A stretch of DNA of 64,000 nucleotides from Ensifer sp. WSM1721 (GCF_000513895.2 NZ_CP165782.1:2557501-2621500), one strand, 5' to 3'; counted from the stretch's first letter, positions 48,009-57,478 are shown. Made by a program: numbers and translations. Notes: a model not told the origin generated them from the letters alone.

Positions 48009-48260
48009 CATGGCCTCCCGTGCTCGCTCTCACGGAGCGCTGGCGTCCCTGCATACCAAGGACGCTCCTTCATTGAACCTAAGCGCCGGACCATTGATCT
48101 ACCTGGTCGCGGTACCTCTTCAAACAAACAGCTTTTCGTTTGCTTTCGGTAAACACGATCGGAAGCATTTTACGGATGGAGTTGTATTCGACAGAGGATG
48201 CCCGCACAGGGCGGGTCGTTACGGCTGACTTGCGTAGATCGGGACAACCGCCGAGAGGCG

Positions 48261-48806
48261 CTATTCCGCGTCGCCCGTCACCACGCCCACGAACGGCAGT
48301 TCCCGGAAGGCATAGGCGACATCCATCCCGTAGCCCACGACGAAATGGTCCGGGCATTCGAAGCCGACATAGTCCGCTTCCAGATCGACACGGCGCTTTT
48401 CACGCTTGTCGAGCAACACCGCGATCGTGACGTGTCGCGCGCCGCGCTCCAGGAGCAGATCCTTGGCGAAGCGGAGCGTCCGGCCGGATTCGAGAATGTC
48501 GTCGATCAGCAGCACGTCGCGGTCGTGCACGTCGCTATCGATATCCTTGGTAATCCCGACCCCCATGGATTCGGTGCCCTTGCCGTAGCTCGACAGGGTA
48601 ATAAACTCGACCTCCGGTGCCAGTCCCGCCGCATGCATGGCACGGATCAGATCGGCTGCGAAGATGAAGGAGCCTTTCAGGATCGAGATGACGAGGAGAT
48701 CCTTGTGCGGCCCGCGAACGATCTCCTCGGCCATTTCCCGATTTCGCGCAGCGATCGTTTCGGCGCTGTAAAGGACTTCGATATTCTTACCGCGGACGAC
48801 GGGCAT
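48261..48806 (-). CDS. hpt: Hypoxanthine phosphoribosyltransferase
   Basis: 181 aa from the ATG at 48806 with GGAGAAA upstream. The PRPP motif VLLIDDILESGRTL is near 100-113, with the SYGKGTES flexible loop and DFVVGYGMD-like DHFVVGYGMDVAY ending. It salvages hypoxanthine (and guanine) into IMP/GMP. The leftward cpdR-like gene is 250 bp downstream, so they are probably separate transcripts. Confidence 0.93.
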   Translation of the reverse strand: MPVVRGKNIEVLYSAETIAARNREMAEEIVRGPHKDLLVISILKGSFIFAADLIRAMHAAGLAPEVEFITLSSYGKGTESMGVGITKDIDSDVHDRDVLLIDDILESGRTLRFAKDLLLERGARHVTIAVLLDKREKRRVDLEADYVGFECPDHFVVGYGMDVAYAFRELPFVGVVTGDAE

Positions 48807-48853
48807 GCGGGTTTCTCCATTTCGCCAGGAAGAACGCCGGCCCTCCCTTCGCA

Positions 48854-48901
48854 CTGCACGATTCCTTCGATCGGAACCGATTCAGGAATAAAATCATGCA
48901 G
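48854..48901. repeat. RIME-type element, copy E (solo first palindrome)
   Basis: A single 48-bp unit from CTGCACG to CATGCAG with GATTCCTT ... TCAGGAAT inside, the same length as the first palindrome of the full elements. No second palindrome follows. Confidence 0.65.
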
Positions 48902-48909
48902 TAGCACAA

Positions 48910-49566
48910 TCAGTGATCGGAAACACTGTTTTCGGCGAAGGAAACCGCTACGTCCGGCTCTTTTCCACCCGCATAAGGAAGCCGCGTCACGAAATGGCGG
49001 CTCTCGCCGGGCGCGATCGGCGCCGCCTCAAGCGTCAGCCGCGTCGATGTCACCTTGCGTCCATTGCTGGTCACGTCGACGACAACCGGCGGCAGACGTT
49101 GCTCGGTCGCTGAACGGTTGTCGATCCTGCCGTAGACGGCGAGAACCCGCATCGCGCCGGAATAATCCATCGACGCGCTGATGCCCTCGATCGCGAGCGG
49201 ATGCATGTCGGCCTGCCCCTCACCGCTGAATCCGGCGACGAGTAGGAAGGCGGAGAGCGCAAGGCCCGCGACCAAACCGGCAAAACGCCGCGACGGCATG
49301 ACGCTGAGCCTCGCCTCGACTGCCGCGAGGACCCGCTCGGCCACGCCCTCGTTCCCGCGCACCGTCGTGCGGCGCAGGACTGCCCTGCCGGCGGATCGCC
49401 GATTGTCGTTGAAGACCGGATAAGGGCTGCGGCGGACAGTGGCGGCGATGGTCTCGAACTCGACGTCGATATAGTCGAGAGGTCTAACCGCGGCGGTGTT
49501 TGAACGCGGCCGCCGCTCCGGCGGAATGAGGTCAATGCCCGTGGTTCTTGCGCGAAAAGCCTGCAT
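48910..49566 (-). CDS. Single-pass membrane protein of unknown function (FxLYD-like periplasmic tail)
   Basis: 218 aa from the ATG at 49566 with GGGAGA upstream. About 94 cytoplasmic residues, basic and with AVRPLDYIDVEFETIAATV, precede one membrane helix (FAGLVAGLALSAFLLVAGF, 95-113). A periplasmic beta-type domain follows (RVLAVYGRIDNRSATEQRLPPV, in part; ESRHFVTRLPYAG), resembling FxLYD/DUF3426-type domains. It diverges from ftsE, and a perfect CtrA-type box lies in the shared gap. In other alphaproteobacteria the gene next to ftsE encodes a zinc-ribbon protein with a similar tail; here the ribbon is not present. Confidence 0.6.
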   Translation of the reverse strand: MQAFRARTTGIDLIPPERRPRSNTAAVRPLDYIDVEFETIAATVRRSPYPVFNDNRRSAGRAVLRRTTVRGNEGVAERVLAAVEARLSVMPSRRFAGLVAGLALSAFLLVAGFSGEGQADMHPLAIEGISASMDYSGAMRVLAVYGRIDNRSATEQRLPPVVVDVTSNGRKVTSTRLTLEAAPIAPGESRHFVTRLPYAGGKEPDVAVSFAENSVSDH

Positions 49567-49759
49567 GGGCGGTCTCCCGTCGCGGCCGTGCGAGTTCTTT
49601 TGCCCACATGCAAGCTCGCCATGGCACTTCTGCTTTCTTGCAATGCCGCGCCCCACCCCTGCAAGAAAGAGGGCATTGCATCAAATCCTGACGACACGTA
49701 AACCAAAATGGTTAATGTTTCGGAAAGGGGCCGCGAAAGCGGCGTCTTTTCATGGAAAA

Positions 49760-49776
49760 TTAACCCTTGCTTAACC
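49760..49776. promoter_or_regulatory. Perfect CtrA-type binding site between ftsE and its divergent neighbour
   Basis: TTAACC (49760-49765), CTTGC, TTAACC (49771-49776), followed by AT, giving the TTAACCAT 8-mer recalled for S. meliloti CtrA. It lies about 194 bp from the membrane-protein gene start and about 200 bp from ftsE, in the 409-bp divergent gap. Confidence 0.7.
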
Positions 49777-49817
49777 ATAGTGTCGTGCGGCTTTGCATTG
49801 GCAGGCGCGCCGCCCTA

Positions 49818-49918
49818 CTGCGTGTATCCTTAAATCGGCGCCGATTTAAGGATAGGAGCGTGCCGCGATTCAAATGCTGCAGCGATCCTTGCGCGTCTGA
49901 TAGGAGCGCGGCGCTGCA
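49818..49918. repeat. RIME-type element, copy F (in the ftsE leader)
   Basis: First palindrome 49818-49865 (CTGCGTG ... GCGTGCCGC, with TCCTTAAATCGG/CCGATTTAAGGA); second about 49876-49918 with TGCTGCAGCG and GCGCTGCA ends. It lies between the CtrA-type box and ftsE, so any ftsE transcript from that side passes through it. Confidence 0.75.
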
Positions 49919-49975
49919 TGTGGCGATCGGGTTGCCGCAAATGTCGAGGGCGTGACGAGAGACTGGGCTGTCCCA

Positions 49976-50635
49976 TTGATTCACTTTGAGAATGTCGGAT
50001 TGCGCTATGGCATGGGACCGGAAATCCTCCGGGACCTTACGTTCGACATCCCGCGGCGTTCCTTCCAGTTCCTCACCGGTCCTTCGGGCGCCGGCAAGAC
50101 GACACTGCTGAGGCTGCTTTTCCTGTCGCTCCGGCCGACGCGCGGACTGATCCGGATGTTCGATCGCAACATTTCCTCCATCCCGCGCGAGGAATTCCCG
50201 ATGCTGCGCCGCCGCGTCGGCATCGTCTTCCAGGACTTCCGCCTGCTCGACCATCTGACGACCTACGAAAACGTCGCGCTGCCACTTCGGGTCCGGGGCA
50301 AGGAAGAGGCGAGCTACCGCTCGGATGTGCTCGAGCTTCTGAAGTGGGTCGGGCTCGGCGAGCGCATTAACGTGCTCCCGCCGGTCCTGTCGGGCGGAGA
50401 AAAGCAGCGCGCCGCAATCGCGCGGGCACTCATCGATCGGCCGGAAATTTTGCTCGCCGATGAGCCTACCGGCAATGTCGACCCGCCGATGGCGCGCCGC
50501 CTCCTCAACCTTTTCCTGGAATTGAACCGGCTTGGAACAGCCGTGGTGATCGCCACGCACGACCTGTCGCTCATGGATCAGGTCGAGGCGCGCCGGATGA
50601 TCCTGTCACAGGGGCGGCTTGACATCTATGAATGA
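49976..50635 (+). CDS. ftsE: Cell division ATP-binding protein FtsE
   Basis: 219 aa if it starts at TTG 49976 (then IHFENVGLRYG), which matches where FtsE homologues begin; GTG 49952 adds eight residues but its GAGGG is too close. Walker A GPSGAGKT near 37, signature LSGGEKQR and Walker B ILLADEPTGNVD are intact. With FtsX it forms an ABC complex that links the divisome to peptidoglycan hydrolases. ftsX overlaps by eight bases. A RIME element and a CtrA-type box lie upstream. Confidence 0.92.
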   Translation: MIHFENVGLRYGMGPEILRDLTFDIPRRSFQFLTGPSGAGKTTLLRLLFLSLRPTRGLIRMFDRNISSIPREEFPMLRRRVGIVFQDFRLLDHLTTYENVALPLRVRGKEEASYRSDVLELLKWVGLGERINVLPPVLSGGEKQRAAIARALIDRPEILLADEPTGNVDPPMARRLLNLFLELNRLGTAVVIATHDLSLMDQVEARRMILSQGRLDIYE

Positions 50636-51641
50636 GAATCGCGTCCCACGCCGCGACCCTGCCCCGCCGCCGCAGCAGCAGCGCCGCACCGAGATGCGCG
50701 TGCGCCCGACCGGGCCGATCGTGCCGTCGGCCAACGTGTCCGGCAACGCGCTGATGTGCGTCATCGCCATCATGTCCTTCCTCGCTTGCTTGACGCTCGG
50801 TGGCGTCAGCATGGTGCGGGCGACGGCACAAAGCTGGCAATCGCAGATTTCGCGGGAGATCACCATTCAGATTAAGCCCGACGACAACCTCGATATGGAG
50901 AAGGCGCTCGCGGATGCGCGCGACCTGGCGCTGACCTTCAGCGGGACGACGGGCGGCACCATCATCGACCGCGAGGCGACGGCGCGCCTCCTGGAACCTT
51001 GGCTCGGGGGTGGATTGGACCTCAACGAACTGCCCGTGCCGCGACTTGTCGTCATAACGATCGACGAGAACAACCCTCCCGATTTCGTGGCGATGCGCCA
51101 AGCGCTGACGGAAACCATTCCGCAGGCTTTTCTCGACGACCACCGCACCTGGGTCGATCGCTTGGTAGCAATGGCGGACACGACCACGATGATCGGAACC
51201 GGCGTCCTGGTGCTGGTCTTCTCCGCCATGGTGCTCACGGTCGTCTTCGCGACCCGCGGCGCGCTCTCCGGCAACCGTCACATCGTCGAGGTGCTGCACT
51301 TCGTCGGCGCGGAGGCGGGCTTCGTCGCTTCCGAATTTCAAAAGCATTTCCTCCGAATCAGCTTGAAGGGCGCCGGCGCGGGCGGGCTTCTTGCGGCGTT
51401 GTGCTTTGCCATGGCCAGCTTCTGGCAATCGCAAACGCTTGCGACCCCGGAGACGGACCAGGCGACGGCGCTGTTCGGCACCTTCGCGATCGGCTACACC
51501 GGCTATTTCGGCATACTCGCGATCATCGTCGTCATCGCGCTGTTGACGACGATGACGGCGCGCCTGACCGTCATGCGGACCATCTACGAGATCGATCTCA
51601 TCCGGTCGGATCCCGGCCGAACAGACACTTACCAGGGCTAG
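50628..51641 (+). CDS. ftsX: Cell division protein FtsX
   Basis: 337 aa from the ATG at 50628, overlapping ftsE by eight bases (translational coupling). A cytoplasmic Pro/Gln/Arg-rich N-terminus (about 1-40) precedes the first helix (ALMCVIAIMSFLACLTLGG), the large periplasmic loop that contacts hydrolase activators, and three more helices near the C-terminus (GTGVLVLVFSAMVLTVVFAT; AGGLLAALCFAMASF; YFGILAIIVVIALL). Typical FtsX layout with a longer N-terminus than E. coli. Confidence 0.92.
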   Translation: MNENRVPRRDPAPPPQQQRRTEMRVRPTGPIVPSANVSGNALMCVIAIMSFLACLTLGGVSMVRATAQSWQSQISREITIQIKPDDNLDMEKALADARDLALTFSGTTGGTIIDREATARLLEPWLGGGLDLNELPVPRLVVITIDENNPPDFVAMRQALTETIPQAFLDDHRTWVDRLVAMADTTTMIGTGVLVLVFSAMVLTVVFATRGALSGNRHIVEVLHFVGAEAGFVASEFQKHFLRISLKGAGAGGLLAALCFAMASFWQSQTLATPETDQATALFGTFAIGYTGYFGILAIIVVIALLTTMTARLTVMRTIYEIDLIRSDPGRTDTYQG

Positions 51642-51736
51642 GGCCCTCAACGACGAAGCGGGGACGGTTCTAACGCCATGAATCGCCCGCAATCGATCTA
51701 TTCCCTGCCGCAATCTGCGGCTATGTGAAGAGAATC

Positions 51737-52465
51737 ATGATGGCGCAAGAGCTACGCGAGAGCGGAATGATCGAAAGGGGCAAATGGCAGGAGAAGGCCG
51801 CGCGCCGCCGTCGGTCCCGCAGCTTGCTGCGCAAGATTCTCCGCCGCGGCTTTTTCGTGCTGCTCGCCTTCCTCGCCGTCTTCATTGCCGGCTTCCTGCA
51901 GTTCGCCGACACGGTCGCCTCGCTGCGGCCTCCGGTGACACCCAGGGCGGATGCGATCGTCGTCCTCACGGGCGGCTTCCAGCGGATCGACCAGGCGGTG
52001 GACCTGCTCAAGACCGGAGCCGGCAAGCGGCTGCTGATCTCCGGCGTGCATCCGACGACGACCGGGAGCCAGATCCGCCGCAATACCCAGAGCTCACCCG
52101 ACCTCTTCAAATGCTGTGTCGACATCGGACACGAAGCGATCGACACGATCGGCAATGCGACCGAGGCCTCGCAGTGGATCCATGACCGCGGCTACAGGAC
52201 CATCCTCGTCGTCACCAACAACTATCACATGCCGCGCAGCCTGCTCGAATTGCGTCGCGCGAGGCCGGAAGCGCAGTTCATCGCCTATCCCGTCGTCAAT
52301 TCCGACCTCAAGACGACCAATTGGCTGCGCAATCCGCTCGTGCTGAAGGCCATTCTGCTCGAATACGGCAAATACTCGATCGCCTCCATTCGCGAGATGG
52401 TGGGCGCGCGTTCGACGAACGGGCTCAGGACCGAGCCCTCGCGGGTGACTCCCGCCGAAGAGTAG
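51737..52465 (+). CDS. YdcF/SanA-like DUF218 protein
   Basis: 242 aa from the ATG at 51737; GTG 51725, ATG 51740 and ATG 51767 (with GAGAGCGGA) are alternatives. A basic N-terminus (RRRRSRSLLRKILRRG) and one membrane helix (FFVLLAFLAVFIAGFLQFA) precede a DUF218 domain with DAIVVLTGG, RLLISGVHP, GNATEASQW and VTNNYHMPRSLLEL. DUF218 proteins (SanA, YdcF, ElyC) are tied to envelope integrity; catalytic function unproven. It follows ftsEX by 95 bp and precedes plsC. Confidence 0.85.
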   Translation: MMAQELRESGMIERGKWQEKAARRRRSRSLLRKILRRGFFVLLAFLAVFIAGFLQFADTVASLRPPVTPRADAIVVLTGGFQRIDQAVDLLKTGAGKRLLISGVHPTTTGSQIRRNTQSSPDLFKCCVDIGHEAIDTIGNATEASQWIHDRGYRTILVVTNNYHMPRSLLELRRARPEAQFIAYPVVNSDLKTTNWLRNPLVLKAILLEYGKYSIASIREMVGARSTNGLRTEPSRVTPAEE

Positions 52466-52623
52466 CTGCGGGAGATGGTGACCGGCGTGGCGGATGAGCG
52501 AAGCTTCCCACTCTTCTCATGCTCTCTGGCGCGAGACTGTTTTCCTCGATTGCATATTCGTGTAGGCAGCGAAGCAATCGGCTGATCGGCCGAAGTCTTT
52601 GCACCCCATCGAGAGCCTGCCAG

Positions 52624-53412
52624 ATGATCATCCTGCGTTCGATCCTCTTCAATCTGGTCTTCTATGCCAACCTGATCGTCCAGATGATCGTGCTGACGCC
52701 GATCTATTTCCTGCTGCCGCGCAAGGCTGCCTGGTTCGTGCCAAAGAACTGGGTGCGAAGCAATCACTGGCTGCTCGCCAAGATCGTCGGCACGACCTTC
52801 GAGGTCGAAGGCGTCGAGAACATTCCAAAGGGCTCCTATATTTTCGCGCCCAAGCATCAGTCCTTCTGGGACGCCTACGCACTTCTGCCCTGGCTCGACG
52901 ACCCCTTCTATATCCTCAAGCGCGAGCTCACCTGGATACCGCTGTTCGGCTGGTACATTGTCAAGCAGCGCATGGTGCCGGTGAACCGTGCCGCCCGTGG
53001 CAAAGCAATGACTGAGGTGATGGAGCGCACCAAGCGGGAAATGGCAGCGGGGCGGCAACTGATCATCTATCCGGAGGGCACGCGTCGGCCGCCCGGTGCG
53101 CCGCCGGAATATAAATACGGCATTGCCCGGCTCTATCGCGACCTGCAGGTGCCGGTCGTCCCCGTCGCAATGCATCCGGGGTTGTTCTGGCCGCGACGCA
53201 AGTTCCTGCGCTTCCCGGGACATTTCAAGGTGCGCATCCTGCCGCCGATCGAGGCCGGCATGGACCCGGACGAATTTCTCGCAAAGCTGGTGGCAGTGAC
53301 CGAGGCCGCAAGCGACGAACTTCTGATCGAAACCGTAAAGGCCAATCCGCACGTGCCGCTGCCGCCCAGCGCGGAACAACGGCTGCGCGAACTTAGAGCC
53401 AAAGCGGAATAA
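52624..53412 (+). CDS. plsC: 1-acyl-sn-glycerol-3-phosphate acyltransferase
   Basis: 262 aa from the ATG at 52624. The acyltransferase HX4D motif is HQSFWD (near 78), block III is LIIYPEGTRRPPGAP with EGTR near 150, and VVPVAMHPGLFWPRR is block IV. One or two N-terminal membrane segments. It acylates lysophosphatidic acid to phosphatidic acid at the inner membrane. S. meliloti has several PlsC paralogues; I cannot say which. It follows ydcF by 158 bp. The ribosome binding site (GAGAGCC) is modest. Confidence 0.88.
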   Translation: MIILRSILFNLVFYANLIVQMIVLTPIYFLLPRKAAWFVPKNWVRSNHWLLAKIVGTTFEVEGVENIPKGSYIFAPKHQSFWDAYALLPWLDDPFYILKRELTWIPLFGWYIVKQRMVPVNRAARGKAMTEVMERTKREMAAGRQLIIYPEGTRRPPGAPPEYKYGIARLYRDLQVPVVPVAMHPGLFWPRRKFLRFPGHFKVRILPPIEAGMDPDEFLAKLVAVTEAASDELLIETVKANPHVPLPPSAEQRLRELRAKAE

Positions 53413-53466
53413 CAGGGAAAGGCGCGCCGATCGGCTTGTGATTCTTCGGCCGTGCTTCGGCCGGGA

Positions 53467-54030
53467 TCAGCGGATCTGGACCTGTGCCGAAGCGGCCGCA
53501 CCGGCGTTCAGGCTCGTCGCGACCTCCTCGAGCCAGTGGTCGCGGATGCCCATTTCCCTGAGATGCCCGAGCGTGTTGAGGACATATTCACTGTTCGGAC
53601 CGGACTTGCCTACCGCGACCGCGACCGTCGCCGCCGCTTCCGCCGCCGTCAGCGCGCCAGCATACTGGACGTGGTTGCGGTCAATGACATAGGCAAGCGC
53701 CGGCACGCGACGTCCGTCGGCAAGCTGTACCGGCATTGTCCGTTCCTTGTAGACGCGTGTGACCAGTTCGCGCTCGCGCAGATAATCGAGCACGTCAGCC
53801 TTTTCCGCGGATGCCACGCGGAAAGCCGTGCCGATACAGGAGCCGCCATGGTCGAGCCCGAGCACGAGGCCCGGGCGGCGCTCCGTTCCCCGATGCACCC
53901 AGGAATGCACGCAAAGCGAACGGCGGTAGCCGAAGGCGCGCGCCGTCCACTTCTCCTCGAAGCGAAACCCCGGATTCCACATCAACGACCCGTAGCCAAA
54001 GACCCAAAATTCGTCCATATCCGCTACCAT
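53467..54030 (-). CDS. Gamma-glutamylcyclotransferase, ChaC family
   Basis: 187 aa from the ATG at 54030 (AAGGG seven bases upstream); ATG 54018 is the alternative. The ChaC-type opening DEFWVFGYGSLMWNPGF contains the YGSL substrate loop, and Glu in YLRERELVT and GTAFRV blocks match. The family cleaves glutathione to 5-oxoproline and Cys-Gly in the cytoplasm. Convergent with plsC, 54 bp apart. A RIME fragment lies upstream. Confidence 0.9.
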   Translation of the reverse strand: MVADMDEFWVFGYGSLMWNPGFRFEEKWTARAFGYRRSLCVHSWVHRGTERRPGLVLGLDHGGSCIGTAFRVASAEKADVLDYLRERELVTRVYKERTMPVQLADGRRVPALAYVIDRNHVQYAGALTAAEAAATVAVAVGKSGPNSEYVLNTLGHLREMGIRDHWLEEVATSLNAGAAASAQVQIR

Positions 54031-54097
54031 CCAACCCTTGCTGCCTGTCGGGCGCCGAATCACGTGTCGGCCTCCTGCGGCCCAGCCGAATTTTTTA

Positions 54098-54167
54098 CTG
54101 CATGTTTCCTTAAATCGGACCCGATTTAAGGAAAAAACATTCAGCGATTCAAAGTGCTACAGCGACC
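54098..54167. repeat. RIME-type element, copy G (3'-truncated)
   Basis: The first palindrome is complete (CTGCATG at 54098 to CATTCAG at about 54144, with TCCTTAAATCGG inside). The second stops after CTACAGCGACC at about 54167. It fills part of the divergent gap between the ChaC and DUF2125 genes. Confidence 0.65.
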
Positions 54168-54284
54168 CCGTTCATGGCTCTGGCTGAAGCAGTCCAAGTC
54201 ACGAACGCGACTTACGCTAGTTCGCCGCATCGGGACCGGCCACCCGAAAGGCCGCTCCCGACTATAAATGGAGTAGTCGATACC

Positions 54285-55298
54285 ATGACGGTAACCGCAG
54301 TCGCCAACCGCTCGCCCGTCGCCAGGAAGTTTCTCTGGCTGACGGCGGGCGTCGTGCTCGTCGGCGGCCTCTATTCCGCCGGCTGGTTCCTTGCCGCGGA
54401 CCAAATCGAGAAACGGCTGACGGCCTTTCTGACGGAACGGCAGGCGAGCGGCCTCGGCGGCGAATGCACGGACATGGAGGTGCGCGGATTTCCGTTCCGC
54501 ATCGGTCTCTTCTGCAACGAGGTGCGCCTCGATGACAGGCGCCGCGGCGCCTCCGCGTCCTTCGGCGCCCTGAGATCGGCTGCACAGGTCTACCAGCCCG
54601 GGCGGGCCGTCATCGAACTCGACGGCCCGGCCGAAATCCGCGTCTCGCCGGGCGTGACGGTATCGGCTGACTGGACGCTGCTCCACGCAAGCCTTGCGGC
54701 GACCCTTTCGGGTGTCGACCGAACTTCGCTTGCCTATGACAACCTGACCGGCACCGCGCGGTCGCCGCTGGCAGACAAAGGCCTCGGCTTCGGCGCAAGC
54801 CACGGCGAGATACATCTGCGCCGGAACGGCGGCGATCTCGACGCCGCGCTCAGCATCGACAAGCTCGACCTGCGCCCGGACCAGGGACCGAGCCTCGCTC
54901 CGCCCGCCGACATCGCGATGGATCTGACGGTCGCCGGCAAGGCCGACTGGCTTCAGGCCGGCGCCTTTTCGCCTGATATGCTTCGCGGCGCTAGCGGGGA
55001 ACTGCGTCAATTGACGCTCGATGCAGGCTCGGGAATGACCGCCAAGCTCTCCGGACCCTTCTCGGTCAACGATCAGGGGCTGATCTCCGGCGAGTTTTCG
55101 CTGACCATCGCGAATATCGATGCCTGGCGGGAAAACCTCGTTAAGATTGCTCCCGACGAGACCGATCTCGTCAACAACATCGCCAACATGCTGAACGCGC
55201 TTGCCGGCGGCAGGAACGAGGCGACGGTCAAGCTCAACGTGCGCGACGGCACCGCCTTTCTCGCCTTCGTTCCGGTGGGCGTACTGCCGGCGCTGTGA
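54285..55298 (+). CDS. DUF2125 domain-containing protein
   Basis: 337 aa from the ATG at 54285; the frame is open 111 bases further up into the RIME element but without homology. An N-terminal membrane anchor (FLWLTAGVVLVGGLYSAGWF, 15-34) is followed by a periplasmic region with QIEKRLTAFLTERQASGLGG and MEVRGFPFRIGLFC, the DUF2125 core, and a long beta-rich remainder. Alphaproteobacterial family of unknown function; the repeated domain resembles AsmA-like lipid-transfer proteins only distantly. It is convergent with tyrC, 21 bp apart. Confidence 0.85.
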   Translation: MTVTAVANRSPVARKFLWLTAGVVLVGGLYSAGWFLAADQIEKRLTAFLTERQASGLGGECTDMEVRGFPFRIGLFCNEVRLDDRRRGASASFGALRSAAQVYQPGRAVIELDGPAEIRVSPGVTVSADWTLLHASLAATLSGVDRTSLAYDNLTGTARSPLADKGLGFGASHGEIHLRRNGGDLDAALSIDKLDLRPDQGPSLAPPADIAMDLTVAGKADWLQAGAFSPDMLRGASGELRQLTLDAGSGMTAKLSGPFSVNDQGLISGEFSLTIANIDAWRENLVKIAPDETDLVNNIANMLNALAGGRNEATVKLNVRDGTAFLAFVPVGVLPAL

Positions 55299-55319
55299 GC
55301 GGCAACTGGTGCAGGCGTC

Positions 55320-56243
55320 CTATTGATCCATGGCATGCCGGCCGAAGTCCGGCATGGCCGTATCCTGGCCGGCCTGGATGATCGACCGGCGGATTGCTCG
55401 CGTGCGGGTGAAGAGGTCGAACAGCTTGTCGCCGTCGCCCCAGCGGATCGCGCGCTGCAAGGAAGCCAGATCCTCGGAAAAGCGGGCGAGCATTTCGAGG
55501 ATCGCGTCCTTGTTGTGCAGGCAGACGTCGCGCCACATGGTCGGGTCCGAGGCCGCCAAACGGGTGAAGTCGCGGAAGCCCGAGGCCGAATATTTGATCA
55601 CTTCCGACTCGGTTACCGTCTCCAGATCGTCGGCCGTCCCGACGATGTTGTAGGCGATGATGTGCGGAAGGTGCGAAACAATCGCCAGCACCTTGTCGTG
55701 ATGTTCGGGATCCATCTCGTCGACCATCGAGCCGAGCGTTTCCCAGAAGAGCCGCAGCCTGGCGACCGCCTCCTCGTCGGTGCCGGGCGGCGGCGTCAGG
55801 ATGCACCAGCGTCCGCGGAACAGCCCGACGAAGCCGGCGTCCGGTCCGGAATGCTCCGTACCGGCGATCGGGTGGCCGGGCACGAAATGGACGCTCTTGG
55901 GCAGGTGCGGCGCCATCTGGGCGATGACCGAACCCTTCGTCGAGCCGACGTCGGTGACGATCGCTCCGGGTTTCAGATGCGCGGCGATGTCCGCCGCAAC
56001 GGCGCCCGAGGCCCCGACGGGCACTGAGACGATGACGAGATCCGCGTCCTTCACCGCCTCGGCAGCCGAAAGCGTGTAGCGGTCGCCGAGGCCGAGCTCG
56101 GCGGCGCGCTTCAGCGTTGCTTCGCTGCGCGTCGAGACGACGATCGTGCCGGCAAGCTGCTTCTCGCGGATTTCCCGGGCGATCGACGAACCGATCAGGC
56201 CGATCCCGATAAGGGCGATGGTTTCGAATTGCTGAGCCATCAT
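55320..56243 (-). CDS. tyrC: Prephenate/arogenate (cyclohexadienyl) dehydrogenase
   Basis: 307 aa. NAD-binding [10 protein letters not shown] near 13-22, [15 protein letters not shown] near 125 and [11 protein letters not shown] near 193 match TyrA/TyrC dehydrogenases; there is no chorismate mutase domain. It forms 4-hydroxyphenylpyruvate (or tyrosine from arogenate). The start overlaps the hisC stop by four bases, so the two are coupled. hisC can also serve as the aromatic aminotransferase, which explains the pairing. Confidence 0.93.
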   Translation of the reverse strand: MMAQQFETIALIGIGLIGSSIAREIREKQLAGTIVVSTRSEATLKRAAELGLGDRYTLSAAEAVKDADLVIVSVPVGASGAVAADIAAHLKPGAIVTDVGSTKGSVIAQMAPHLPKSVHFVPGHPIAGTEHSGPDAGFVGLFRGRWCILTPPPGTDEEAVARLRLFWETLGSMVDEMDPEHHDKVLAIVSHLPHIIAYNIVGTADDLETVTESEVIKYSASGFRDFTRLAASDPTMWRDVCLHNKDAILEMLARFSEDLASLQRAIRWGDGDKLFDLFTRTRAIRRSIIQAGQDTAMPDFGRHAMDQ

Positions 56244-57346
56244 TTGCGTCCCATGAATTCTTTGAGCGCCGCGATCACGCCTTCGTTCGCCTCCTGCGAG
56301 CCGATGGTCATGCGCAGCGCATTGGGAAAACCGTAAGCGCCGACCGCGCGCAGGATGAAGCCGCGGCTCGTCAGGAACGCATCCGCCTCCTCGGCCGACT
56401 TGCCCGCTTCATCGGGGAAGTGGACCAACACGAAGTTGGTCACCGACGGGGTGACGCGAAGACCGATCGCCGTAAGCGTCTCGCTGACCCTTGCCAGCCA
56501 GGTGAGATTGTGATCGACGGCCGCGGCGACGAAGGCCTGGTCGCGGATTGCCGCCGCACCGGCCGCGATCGCCGGCGCGTTGAGATTGAAGGGGCCGCGC
56601 ACACGATCCACCGCATCCACCACGTGGCGCGGCGCATACATCCAGCCGATGCGCAGACCCGCAAGCCCGTAGATCTTCGAGAAGGTCCGCGTCATCACCA
56701 CGTTACGGTTGCCGGATACAAGTTCAAGCCCGGCCTCGTAATCGTTGCGCCGGACATATTCCGCGTAAGCCGCATCAAGCACCAGTAGCACGCCGGCCGG
56801 CAGCCCCGCATGCAGGCGACGGACCTCGTTCAGCGGAATGTAGGTGCCCGTCGGGTTCGCCGGATTGGCGATGAATACGATCTTCGTCCGCTCCGTCACG
56901 GCCGCGAGGATCGCATCGACATCGATGCGCTGATCCCGCTCCTTGACCGTCACGGGCGTGCCGCCGGCCGCCATCATCTGAATCTTATAGACAAGGAAGC
57001 CGTGCTCGGTGACGATCCCCTCGTCGCCGGGTGCTAGATAAGTTTGGCAAAGAAGGCCGAGCAACTCGTCCGAACCATTGCCGCAGAGGATATTGGCGGG
57101 GTTCAGACCGTGAACGGTCGCGATCGCGTCCTTCAACGCATGCGCCTGACCGTCCGGATAGCGCTCGAGCGTAAGCGCGGCTTTCTGGAACGCCTCGACC
57201 GCGCGCGGGCTCGGCCCGAGCGGCGTTTCGTTCGACGACAGCTTGTGCACCTTGGCGACGCCCGGCGCATGTTCCTTGCCCGGCACATAGGCGGCAATGT
57301 CCAGGATGCCGGTACGCGGCTCAGGGCTCTTCAGGGCAAGGTTCAT
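56240..57346 (-). CDS. hisC: Histidinol-phosphate aminotransferase (HisC family)
   Basis: 368 aa from the ATG at 57346; the frame is open upstream but homology starts at [13 protein letters not shown]-binding lysine in [17 protein letters not shown] near 232 and the [17 protein letters not shown] blocks define fold-type I HisC. It transaminates imidazole-acetol phosphate; HisC proteins coupled to tyrC often also act on aromatic keto acids. The stop overlaps the tyrC start. The upstream methyltransferase gene ends 133 bp away on the same strand. Confidence 0.93.
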   Translation of the reverse strand: MNLALKSPEPRTGILDIAAYVPGKEHAPGVAKVHKLSSNETPLGPSPRAVEAFQKAALTLERYPDGQAHALKDAIATVHGLNPANILCGNGSDELLGLLCQTYLAPGDEGIVTEHGFLVYKIQMMAAGGTPVTVKERDQRIDVDAILAAVTERTKIVFIANPANPTGTYIPLNEVRRLHAGLPAGVLLVLDAAYAEYVRRNDYEAGLELVSGNRNVVMTRTFSKIYGLAGLRIGWMYAPRHVVDAVDRVRGPFNLNAPAIAAGAAAIRDQAFVAAAVDHNLTWLARVSETLTAIGLRVTPSVTNFVLVHFPDEAGKSAEEADAFLTSRGFILRAVGAYGFPNALRMTIGSQEANEGVIAALKEFMGRK

Positions 57347-57478
57347 CGGCTCGGCTTTCGCGGGAAGAATGCGGGTCCAGCCAATACCGGGGCCGGCGAT
57401 ATTTGTCGAGTGCGACGTGGGGCTACCGGAGATGAGGCGGAGCGCGAGCATTCTCATCGCCCGTCCCGTCCCGCCAAC

